From a virus: DNA of 42,692 nt. The translations under genes were made by a program, and so were the position numbers. Positions 17,101 through 23,144 of the stretch are shown here, one piece after another (the stretch's first letter is position 1; the number at the start of each line of letters is the position of its first letter). The DNA lies in IMG/VR virus record IMGVR_UViG_3300047551_001346, positions 1 to 42,692 of that record. One strand, 5' to 3'. The notes under the pieces are model-generated. The model saw nothing but the letters and a program-made list of their open reading frames with translations. It was not told the origin of the DNA and ran no database searches.

Positions 17101-17421
17101 GATCGTATTAATGTAGCAAGATTGGTAAACTATCTACGTACCATATTTGCTAGTGTTGGCGACGGTTTCTTGTTTGAACCAAACGACAAGATAACTAGAG
17201 ATCAAATTGCAAATATTATCAGTGGTGCAATAAACGATCTAGTTGCTAAGAGAGGAGTTTACGACTACTTGGTAATTTGTGATGAATCTAACAACACTCC
17301 AACACGTATTGCACGTAACGAGTTATATGTGGATATTGCAATTGAACCAGTCAAGGCAGTTGAATTCATCTACATTCCAATTAGATTAAAGAACCCAGGT
17401 GACATTGCAGCAGGAATTTAA
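14158..17421 (+). CDS. 18: Tail sheath protein gp18
   Basis: The opening ALVSPGLEITVSDESVYVPG...GTVPLVVLATAQDKTNP is the standard start of T4-like contractile tail sheaths. The C-terminal part has PGYPECIDEMVALNNDRKNTGFIIGDTP, FAPAGARRGLVDNASSIGYID, INPITNLPGVGLVVWGQKT and SSMDRINVARLVNYLRTIF, all hallmarks of the sheath polymerisation domain. At 1087 residues it is much longer than T4 gp18 (659); the extra material lies roughly between residues 200 and 730, is rich in Ser/Thr/Gly, and would form surface domains outside the conserved core. Own late promoter and AAAGGA ribosome site. The sheath contracts during infection to drive the tube through the host envelope. Confidence 0.96.
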   Translation: MALVSPGLEITVSDESVYVPGAVGTVPLVVLATAQDKTNPAGSSATDTTAARAGKLLTFTSQRELINAMGYPTFYQSAAGTPLHGDERNEYGLLAAHSALGQVNRLFAIRADIDLAALEPTSVRPTGAVANNTYWLDLAETTWGIHEWDAVTGSFDLKSPIVITSSDDVTLLGGINVPKTSIGQIGNYAVAWTGAKALIFYKNRSNAWVRPGTNAWEISWPTIRGTTSTNLGAGTYSITINNGSPFTVGNSGSAFTMAQVATQINAQSITGVTAASVNGKLELYATSSAASNGSTADGKIAIANSTGTPLAGLGITAGTYANPKLIYGSFVDVPSWSSFDTVPRPSGSIFLKVGATGNGADFVIKKYSSSSDSWTTQAADFHENLVTATLENDPAGGGNGIALNSLFIVYDPLETETAGYQPFIRRVEGQTIITGSTLAANPFTNGDRLDILVTEIGALVSDEYQVTLSGTTPESFVTDILAANIPEINVTFSNDKITFTHIYGGIILLQNGVGTPVADAGFTTNTTGVVYSTVFDNFALTNYSSLTYTYSSTEPYQAPDEGTLWYYADAAAVDIMIKESTGWKGYRSSYYDGTTTDARGYDLSGTDPAGVIISASQPETQSDGVTALVAGDIWLDSGDLENYPVLYRYDGEDWLLIDNTDQVSQNGIIFADARWDDSGTTDIITGSLPTIANADDGTGLLYSDYIDQDAPDHRLYPRGILLFNTRRSGFNVKRYVGNKFNANDYPNLPTVPGAGGSLPTVKDTWQTASGLKDNGSPYMGRQAQRRMVTAAMQAALVANTEIREEQFAFNIICAPGYPECIDEMVALNNDRKNTGFIIGDTPMRLAPNSVDIANWSNNTNGDGLATADPYLAVYYPSGRSTDLLGNDVVVPSSHMALRTILRNDNVAYQWFAPAGARRGLVDNASSIGYIDAVTGEFTFNGIRSGLRDTLYENKINPITNLPGVGLVVWGQKTRNPVASSMDRINVARLVNYLRTIFASVGDGFLFEPNDKITRDQIANIISGAINDLVAKRGVYDYLVICDESNNTPTRIARNELYVDIAIEPVKAVEFIYIPIRLKNPGDIAAGI

Positions 17422-17430
17422 TATAGGTAT

Positions 17431-17456
17431 ATATTAGGGTCACGTGACCCTAATAT
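17431..17456. repeat. 26-bp perfect palindrome between gp18 and gp19
   Basis: Thirteen bases are followed immediately by their exact reverse complement, centred on CACGTG. In RNA it gives an 11-bp stem with a 4-base loop. There is no T-run after it, so it looks more like an RNA-processing or stability hairpin, or a protein-binding site, than a standard terminator. Confidence 0.7.
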
Positions 17457-17474
17457 TGTGATTCCAAAAAAAGG

Positions 17475-17481
17475 TAAATAC
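17475..17481 (+). promoter_or_regulatory. Late promoter core (TAAATAC) before tail tube
   Basis: GGTAAATACC lies 19 bases before the gp19 ATG. The predicted start near 17486 gives a 15-base leader containing CAGGAG. Confidence 0.65.
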
Positions 17482-17500
17482 CTGTAACAGGAGAAATTAA

Positions 17501-18118
17501 ATGGCAATAGCTTCATTAACAAGATTTACAGTACCATTAGCTACTAACCAAAGTGCAAGTTCACAAGGTTTATTAATGCCTAAGATGAAGTATCGCTTCC
17601 GTGCGATATTTGAAAACTTTGGTGTTAGTACTGACCGAGTTGAAATGACAAAGCAAGTAGCTGATATAAGCCGTCCTAACGTAAACTTTAATCCTTTTAC
17701 TGTTGAAGTATATAACAGTAAAGTTAACTTGGTTGGCAAACCAAGCTGGGAACCAGTTAGTGTTAATTTACGTGATGACGCTGGCGGTAATGTTTCGAAA
17801 CTAGTAGGCGAACAAATTCAGAAGCAATTTGACTTTGCAGAACAATCATCTGCCTCTTCTGGTATCGACTATAAGTTTGTTTTAAAATTTGAAATGTTAG
17901 ATGGTGGCAATGGACAAAATGCAGCGACAGTGCTAGAAACATGGGAACTGTACGGTGCATTTTTAACCTCAGTAAACTATGGTGAAATGAATTATGGCAC
18001 TAGCGAAGCAGCCATGATTCAATTAAGTGTAACATATGACAATGCAGTTCAAACTCCGGCTGGAACTGGTGTTGGTACAGCAGTAGGAAGAACACTAGGT
18101 ACTTTGATTACTGGTTAA
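17501..18118 (+). CDS. 19: Tail tube protein gp19
   Basis: This 205-residue protein has the tail-tube fold signature: PKMKYRFRAIFENFGV near residue 28, an early RPNVNFNPFTVEVYNSKV strand pair, GKPSWEPVSVNLRDDAGG, and the late WELYGAFLTSVNYGEMNYG segment. The last corresponds to the 'W-x-L-x-G-x-F-(I/L)' motif of T4 gp19 (163 residues). It forms the inner tube through which DNA passes. It directly follows the sheath gene, as in T4, but has its own late promoter and a palindrome before it, and a strong terminator after it, so it can be made in higher amount as its own short transcript. Confidence 0.92.
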   Translation: MAIASLTRFTVPLATNQSASSQGLLMPKMKYRFRAIFENFGVSTDRVEMTKQVADISRPNVNFNPFTVEVYNSKVNLVGKPSWEPVSVNLRDDAGGNVSKLVGEQIQKQFDFAEQSSASSGIDYKFVLKFEMLDGGNGQNAATVLETWELYGAFLTSVNYGEMNYGTSEAAMIQLSVTYDNAVQTPAGTGVGTAVGRTLGTLITG

Positions 18119-18137
18119 TAACTTTGTACTTTTTAAC

Positions 18138-18164
18138 AGCCCGGTTTAAACCGGGCTTTTTTTT
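18138..18164 (+). terminator. Strong intrinsic terminator after gp19
   Basis: A perfect 20-base palindrome AGCCCGGTTTAAACCGGGCT (18138-18157) runs into eight T residues. It closes the gp19 transcript. Confidence 0.93.
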
Positions 18165-18168
18165 GGAA

Positions 18169-18174
18169 TAAATA
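18169..18174 (+). promoter_or_regulatory. Late promoter core at leaderless spacing
   Basis: TAAATA is followed by TTTAC and then the ATG at 18180. With T4 spacing, transcription would start exactly at the A of the ATG. Confidence 0.55.
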
Positions 18175-18179
18175 TTTAC

Positions 18180-19889
18180 ATGCCAAATATATTTGATGGG
18201 TTTTTAAAACAAGTGCTGCGTGGAGATCAAATCAAAGATCGTCAGCATGCTGCACGCCTATTTGTTGATAACAACTTTAGATTAGCACCCAAATCAGATT
18301 GGATATTTCATGTATTCTTTGATTTAGATCCACAGCTTTCTCGAATCAAAGATAGTATGAAATTAGTTGAACATGGCATGTTAGTTAAGGCAGTGGATTT
18401 ACCAAAATTCAGTGTTCAAGCCAAAACCTTGAACGAATATAATAGACCTAACGTAGTACAGACAAAAATAACATACAATGACATCAATATTACGTTTCAT
18501 GATGATCAGGCCAATGTTGTTAGAGGTTTATGGTACGACTATCTGACTTATTATTACAGAGATCTTGACATTGGTTATTCTAGTTCATCTGGTATCGTAA
18601 ATCCTGTTCATTACGCTCCTTCGTTATACAACGACTCCCAAAGAGGTTTGTTAAACAGATTTGGATACAGTCCGCGCTCATATGATAGTCAAAATGAACA
18701 ACAATACATAAAATCTATTAGAGTTTACAGTTTACATCAAAAAAGATTTAGTGAATATACACTTGTAAATCCTACCATTGTGGGATTTCAACACGGAACA
18801 CACAATACCGGTAGTGGCACAGGAATGGAATGTAGCATGTCTGTGAACTATGAAACTGTGCTGTATGCAAGTGGATTCGTTACCAAAAACACTGTAAAAG
18901 GTTTTGCAGACTTACACTATGATAAGTCGCCTAGTCCTCTTACACCAGCTGGCGGAGGCACTAACAGCATATTAGGACCTGGCGGTATATTAAATGCAGT
19001 AGATGACATCGTTAGAGATGGATCAGACAGAAATTTTGGTGCTGCTGCATTTACAGCATTAAGAGCCTTTAATACTAACAAAGATGTTAATCTGTCAGGC
19101 CTGGCAAAAGGCGAATTGACTACTGCGGTCACTGACATGATCAGAGGAAAAGATCCAAGGGATAGATTTTTTATTCCCACAGCTGGATCTTTAACTTCGC
19201 AAAATTTTCCAGGACTACAAAATTCTTCTGGACCACTAGCAATGGCGCCAGGAATTGCTACCAGTAATGGTGGTAGTATAAATTTGCCTGCCATTGGTAG
19301 TGGAACCTTATTGCCCAGTGTAGTAAACATGGCAGGAGTAGCAGGAGTTTCTGCAGCTACCGTAGCTGGCGTAAACACTGGTGCATTTATCAGTCCAAGT
19401 ACTGGCCAAAATTTAGCAAATAACATCAAAGGAGTTGTTACAGGAGCTGGTGAAAAAATGACCGGAGGCTCACTGAATCAAGTATATAATGTTAGTAAAC
19501 AAGGAGATGTTACCAGTTCTCAAGCTCAACCGTCATATAACTTTTTGGCAGCCGCTGTAAAACAACAACAACAAAGTTTAAGATCATCTGTAAATTCAAT
19601 TTCTGGATCAAGTGGTATCCCGTTAACAGGCATGCCGCAAGGTATGAACTCTTTAGCAGCCGGGGCAACAAATTTAGGATCTGCTTTTGTGTCTGGTACA
19701 GGAACTTTGTTACCGACGACTTCAAACAACCCGTTAAGTCGAACTCCATATGCAGCAACCTTTGTGCCTGCATCAGATTCAATTGCTTCTAGAGAAGTTA
19801 AGAATTTTATTAACGAAACCAATCTTGCTACATTATCCCCACTACCTGCCTACGCAGGCACATCAACACCACCGGCACCACAACAATGA
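18180..19889 (+). CDS. Tube-fold baseplate protein (gp48/gp54-like)
   Basis: The first 250 residues look like a tail-tube-fold domain: SDWIFHVFFDLDP, VKAVDLPKFSVQAKTLNEYNRP, ITYNDINITFHDDQANVVRGLWYDYLTYYYRD, IKSIRVYSLHQKRFSEYTLVNPTIVGF and ECSMSVNYETVLYASG. This matches the order in T4 gp54 and gp48, which start tube assembly on the baseplate ('ISFRMDSE...W', then 'FTGCIPISVS', then 'FDVTFAYRVM'). Residues after about 260 are a low-complexity Gly/Ser/Thr/Pro tail. It lies right after the tube gene. I cannot choose between gp48 and gp54. Only a weak GGA precedes the ATG, and the late promoter core is five bases away. The next gene overlaps it by ATGA. Confidence 0.6.
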   Translation: MPNIFDGFLKQVLRGDQIKDRQHAARLFVDNNFRLAPKSDWIFHVFFDLDPQLSRIKDSMKLVEHGMLVKAVDLPKFSVQAKTLNEYNRPNVVQTKITYNDINITFHDDQANVVRGLWYDYLTYYYRDLDIGYSSSSGIVNPVHYAPSLYNDSQRGLLNRFGYSPRSYDSQNEQQYIKSIRVYSLHQKRFSEYTLVNPTIVGFQHGTHNTGSGTGMECSMSVNYETVLYASGFVTKNTVKGFADLHYDKSPSPLTPAGGGTNSILGPGGILNAVDDIVRDGSDRNFGAAAFTALRAFNTNKDVNLSGLAKGELTTAVTDMIRGKDPRDRFFIPTAGSLTSQNFPGLQNSSGPLAMAPGIATSNGGSINLPAIGSGTLLPSVVNMAGVAGVSAATVAGVNTGAFISPSTGQNLANNIKGVVTGAGEKMTGGSLNQVYNVSKQGDVTSSQAQPSYNFLAAAVKQQQQSLRSSVNSISGSSGIPLTGMPQGMNSLAAGATNLGSAFVSGTGTLLPTTSNNPLSRTPYAATFVPASDSIASREVKNFINETNLATLSPLPAYAGTSTPPAPQQ

Positions 19890-20068
19890 TAGCAAACAGT
19901 TTACCCCTTACTAGTTCTTTTTTTGGTAATTCTAGTGGTATTACTAAAGAAGAAATAAATTTCATAGTGCAAAGCACTACTAATAATCTTATCGAGCAAC
20001 AAAAAATTATGAAACTTGATGTAAAGTTGCCGCGTGTGCCTAGCAATCAGAAAATCGCTAAAGAATAA
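19886..20068 (+). CDS. Small hypothetical protein
   Basis: A 60-residue protein (MIANSLPLTSSFFG...ITKEEINFIVQSTTNNLIEQQKIMKLDVKLPRVP) whose start overlaps the previous stop (ATGA) and whose stop overlaps the next start (TAATG). This double coupling is the main evidence that it is real. The centre is a short helix, the ends are extended. Probably a minor virion or assembly protein, from context only. Confidence 0.6.
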   Translation: MIANSLPLTSSFFGNSSGITKEEINFIVQSTTNNLIEQQKIMKLDVKLPRVPSNQKIAKE

Positions 20069-20463
20069 TGTCAAAACTAAATCCAATTAATCATCCAACC
20101 AATTTAGATCGCGTCAATCTAGATTATATAACCTTACGCGATTATCAAAAATATTTTAACAATTTTTTTGAAGTGCCCATTGAAGTTTCATCTAACATAG
20201 ATGCTGCGATTATAAGTTATTTTGAAACTGTAACTGACAATAAAGATAGTGCCAGGGCATTAGCTAGTGCTGTAATTTATACCAGTATCAAACAAGGTAG
20301 TAATCCAATGGACATACTTAGAGAATTTCAAAAATTATCTCCTGGTCAACTAGACGACTATATTGTTGCCTTTTTGAATCTTGAAAGAGTTGGAAGTTCT
20401 TATTTAGGAGTTAGAGTCAATCCTGTACCTAACAAATATATAGCGAGGACAATTATCTTTTAA
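20068..20463 (+). CDS. Conserved T4-like hypothetical protein
   Basis: This 131-residue protein is mostly helical: YITLRDYQKYFNNFFEVPIE, IDAAIISYFETVTDNKDSARALASAVIYTSIKQG and LNLERVGSSYLGVRVNP. I recall near-identical motif order in unnamed proteins of T4-like cyanophages, where they sit among neck, tail and packaging genes, but no function is known to me. It is translationally coupled on both sides (TAATG with the 60-residue gene before it, one-base overlap with gp4 after it), so it is made together with tail-tube-fold and head-completion proteins and is likely structural. Confidence 0.62.
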   Translation: MSKLNPINHPTNLDRVNLDYITLRDYQKYFNNFFEVPIEVSSNIDAAIISYFETVTDNKDSARALASAVIYTSIKQGSNPMDILREFQKLSPGQLDDYIVAFLNLERVGSSYLGVRVNPVPNKYIARTIIF

Positions 20464-20900
20464 TGGCCAAATACGCTAACGGGTTTTATCAAATTTTAAA
20501 TCCTGACAAATATGTAGGGAAACGTGTGCCTCATTTTAGAAGTAGTTGGGAACACTCATTTATGAGATTTTGTGATAATAATCCAGCTGTAATACAATGG
20601 GCAAGTGAAGCAATACACATTCCTTATACTAATCCTTTTACCAATCGTAATACTATTTACGTTCCTGATTTTTTAATTATATATCAGAACAAAAACGGTG
20701 AACGTATCGGCGAACTTATTGAAATCAAACCCGGCAAACAAACTACGCTAGAAGCAGCTGGAAAGAGTGTGAGAGATCAAGCCGCGGCAGTGCTTAACAT
20801 GCACAAATGGGCTGCTGCCAACGCCTGGGCCAAAGAAAATGGTTTACGTTTTAGAGTAGTCACAGAATCAGATATGTTCTATCAAGGCCGCGCTCGGTAA
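20463..20900 (+). CDS. 4: Head completion protein gp4
   Basis: The 145-residue protein matches T4 gp4 (150 residues) in layout: 'NPDKYVGKRVPHFRSSWEHSFMRFCDNNPAVIQWASE' parallels the T4 segment KYRGDPKKITYRSNWEKFFFEWLDKNPEIIAWGSE, followed by a strand with YVPDF and ELIEIKPGK, then a helix ending LRFRVVTESDMF (T4 IKFRILTEDGL). The E-x-x and D...E-I-K pattern is that of a TnsA/PD-(D/E)XK nuclease fold. In T4, gp4 acts in head completion after packaging. It is coupled to the preceding gene by one base, and its stop codon contains the start of the late promoter motif for gp16. Confidence 0.88.
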   Translation: MAKYANGFYQILNPDKYVGKRVPHFRSSWEHSFMRFCDNNPAVIQWASEAIHIPYTNPFTNRNTIYVPDFLIIYQNKNGERIGELIEIKPGKQTTLEAAGKSVRDQAAAVLNMHKWAAANAWAKENGLRFRVVTESDMFYQGRAR

Positions 20901-20908
20901 ATACGAGC
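20892..20908 (+). promoter_or_regulatory. Late promoter core in a hairpin loop before gp16
   Basis: GCTCG and CGAGC form a 5-bp stem whose loop is GTAAATA. The core TAAATAC (20898-20904) is followed by GAGC and the ATG at 20909; predicted transcription start is the A of the ATG. Confidence 0.5.
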
Positions 20909-21403
20909 ATGACAAAAAAATTATCCGAACTTTTTGATCTTCCGGATCTAGAATCCACAGCCGAAGTTGGTAGCAACGAAGCACTGCGGACCATTGCTGA
21001 AAACAAAGAAGTTATTGCAAAGGTAGATGACGCCCTTGACAAGATTGATATAGCATTACCAACTGTACGCGATCTAGAAGCCAGCGATCAGGAAATGGAT
21101 GAACTAGCCAATTTAGCCAAAGACAAATTTGAAGATCTCATGGAACTTGGGATGAATATGGATCCTAGATTTGGCGGCGTGGTATTTCAAACAGCCGGAA
21201 CGTTACTAGGTCATGCTATCACGGCTAAAACAGCAAAGATGGACAAGAAACTACGCATGGTACAGCTACAGCTACAAAAAGCCAGGCTGGATCATCAAAA
21301 AAACAAAGATATTCCTGAAGAACGACCTCTAGATGGTCAAGGCATAGTGCTTGATCGTAACGCACTGCTAGAACAGATTCTTCAAAAGAACAAAAACACA
21401 TAA
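20909..21403 (+). CDS. 16: Terminase small subunit gp16
   Basis: At 164 residues it has the same length as T4 gp16. An acidic N-terminus (ELFDLPDLESTAEV) resembles LLDISDLPGIDG of T4. A long helical central part carries 'DPRFGGVVFQTAGTLLGHAITAKTAKMDKKLRMVQLQLQ', corresponding to the T4 segment '[29 protein letters not shown]' that forms the coiled-coil ring core. The C-terminus is flexible and charged. gp16 recognises viral DNA and stimulates the gp17 motor. The gene is well separated from terL (29504), with the leader-bearing genes between, unlike T4 where 16 and 17 adjoin. The start is at leaderless distance from a late promoter core. Confidence 0.75.
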   Translation: MTKKLSELFDLPDLESTAEVGSNEALRTIAENKEVIAKVDDALDKIDIALPTVRDLEASDQEMDELANLAKDKFEDLMELGMNMDPRFGGVVFQTAGTLLGHAITAKTAKMDKKLRMVQLQLQKARLDHQKNKDIPEERPLDGQGIVLDRNALLEQILQKNKNT

Positions 21404-21407
21404 ATAC
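21401..21407 (+). promoter_or_regulatory. Late promoter core (TAAATAC) overlapping gp16 stop
   Basis: CATAAATAC includes the TAA stop of gp16. The predicted start near 21412 gives a 15-base leader with AGAGGAT before the ATG at 21427. It would drive the whole leader-bearing gene run. Confidence 0.62.
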
Positions 21408-21426
21408 TCAATAAGAGGATAAAATC

Positions 21427-22050
21427 ATGAAAAGTCTTCATGCTTATATTGCAGAAAGAAATACCACATACGATTTTCGCATAAAAGTTGCAAAACGAAA
21501 CCCCAGCGAAATCATGGAAGAAATTAAGAATGCGCTAAATGCCTACGAATTAGTTAGCATTTCTAAGCCTAAGAGTTTGCCAATTCAAGAGCACAGAGAA
21601 TTTCCAAAATGGGGTCCTTGTGAGTGCTGGCAATTTGAAGCTGAATTAGCCTATCCTGTAACTACCCCACAGATCTTACAATTACTAAAAACGCGAGCCG
21701 GTCTAATTTCCGAGTCGGTTTATGTGTATGGTAAAGACGAAGCTGATCAAAATGATTCATTTGAAGCATACGGCAAAGATCATACCGGCAGTTTGTTATT
21801 AGATTCGGAACTTAAAGATGTTCCCGGCGGTCAAGACTTGGTAGGCGACCGGCGTAAAGATAACATGCTTAAAGAATTAGAAAAGCAAAGTCCAAAAATG
21901 GTTGCATTGGAATCAAATCCTGAATTAACTTCCACTCGTGCTGGTGAAAGAACTAAGCCGGCATCAACAACCAATCAGCTACCACAAGGAACAAAAAGTC
22001 CAGTGGGTAGTCAACAAAACAAATTACCCCCCGTTAAAGGAAAACGATAA
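21427..22050 (+). CDS. Putative internal head protein with cleavable leader
   Basis: This 207-residue protein opens MKSLHAYIAE then RNTTYDF, very close to the T4 capsid-targeting leader MKTYQEFIAE, with a gp21-type (L/I)-x-E site after residue 10. The first 110 residues form a compact alpha/beta domain (FRIKVAKRNPSEIMEEIKNAL...WGPCECWQFEAELAYPVT...LLKTRAGLISESVYVYG) like a ferredoxin-type fold. The rest is charged and disordered (SPKMVALESNPE...GKRR-like end). No enzyme motif. It is the first of a coupled set of leader-bearing genes and overlaps the next by TAATG. Confidence 0.65.
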   Translation: MKSLHAYIAERNTTYDFRIKVAKRNPSEIMEEIKNALNAYELVSISKPKSLPIQEHREFPKWGPCECWQFEAELAYPVTTPQILQLLKTRAGLISESVYVYGKDEADQNDSFEAYGKDHTGSLLLDSELKDVPGGQDLVGDRRKDNMLKELEKQSPKMVALESNPELTSTRAGERTKPASTTNQLPQGTKSPVGSQQNKLPPVKGKR

Positions 22051-23144
22051 TGAGCAACAATATCTACGACATCATAAAAAAGATTAACAAGCTTGAAAAT
22101 AATGTACAGACTCTGAAAGAAAGTAAGAGTATGGATAAAAAGAAAGAAGATAAAAAAGATGAAAGCAAGAAGAAAGACAAGGCTGATAAAGGCGCGATTG
22201 CTGAAGCAGTTGCGCGAGTTGAAAAGCAATTAAATGAAAAATATAACGGCTTCAAAAAAATGCGAGAAAGTCAAGTAGAAGAAAGTGGTCTACAAGCATA
22301 CTTAGGTAAAAAGAAGTATGGCGAAACTGGAATGAAAGCATTACAGAAGGCCGGTCGTGAAGGTGCTAGCAAAGAGAAAATGGCCATGATCCGTGCCAAG
22401 CATGACAAGATGGATGAAGCTGTAGATCAAGAAGGACCAGCAGATCTATTGGCTGCGGTTGAACAAGAAATCAATAACCCAGGGCGAAGTATTGATAACC
22501 TAATAGATGTCTTGAACGCAACTTTTGGTAGCAATAGATCACCTGAGTTTAAAAAGGCCCGTGCAGTCATTGGCAAGTATATTGACTTGGTAGACAACGC
22601 TGCGATGGGCAGCGAACAAGATGGTATCGCGCCAATGAGAGGTGGCAATATTGCTCGTCATATCCAACAATATGACCTTACTGATTATCTACAACATGCT
22701 GCTGCTATGTTGGATAAAGCAGTTAAAGGTCCAATAGACGAAGGCAGTTATAACGAAGAAATGCTTTCGCACAAGCAAAAAAGTTTTGCGGCACTAGCGG
22801 AGCCCAAAGACAAAATTACCTACGCAGATAAAATTGCCGGTGCCAAGAAAAAACAAAAAGACGAAGGCAACGAATTTAGTGGAAAAAGACAGGATGCTAT
22901 TGATGCCGGTGAGACCAGCTTTGAGGTTGACGGTAAAACTTATCCTGTTAAAGAAGGTTTTCCTACCGTATCAGATGCTGAAAAGCGCATGAGAGAAAAA
23001 GAAGGCAAAACGTCACATGGTAAAAAAACCACTACCGGCACTGGAGTTAAACACGAACGTGATTATGATGCTGTAGAAAAAGGTGCAGATGTTGATACAA
23101 GACCAAAAGGTCGTGGGCGTCCTAAAAAAGATAGATTTGCATAA
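22050..23144 (+). CDS. Lys-rich coiled-coil protein with C-terminal AT-hook
   Basis: The 364-residue protein begins with a coiled coil (IYDIIKKINKLENNVQTL), then a very Lys/Glu/Asp-rich stretch (residues 28-48). Next comes a conserved-looking patch 'LQAYLGKKKYGETGMKALQKAGREGASKEKMAMIRAKHDKMDEA' (about residues 78-122) that recurs in proteins of T4-like aquatic phages. A helical domain near 130-230 follows, then a basic tail ending RPKGRGRPKKDRF, whose GRGRP core is an AT-hook. DNA binding inside the head is plausible. Several (L/I)-x-E sites could be gp21 cuts, but the N-terminus lacks the classic short leader. Coupled to both neighbours by TAATG. Confidence 0.62.
   Translation: MSNNIYDIIKKINKLENNVQTLKESKSMDKKKEDKKDESKKKDKADKGAIAEAVARVEKQLNEKYNGFKKMRESQVEESGLQAYLGKKKYGETGMKALQKAGREGASKEKMAMIRAKHDKMDEAVDQEGPADLLAAVEQEINNPGRSIDNLIDVLNATFGSNRSPEFKKARAVIGKYIDLVDNAAMGSEQDGIAPMRGGNIARHIQQYDLTDYLQHAAAMLDKAVKGPIDEGSYNEEMLSHKQKSFAALAEPKDKITYADKIAGAKKKQKDEGNEFSGKRQDAIDAGETSFEVDGKTYPVKEGFPTVSDAEKRMREKEGKTSHGKKTTTGTGVKHERDYDAVEKGADVDTRPKGRGRPKKDRFA

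Noticed and set aside
17431-17456. The 26-bp palindrome as a standard intrinsic terminator
   Set aside because: No T-run follows; the next bases are TGTGATTCC. The clear terminator in this area is at 18138-18164.
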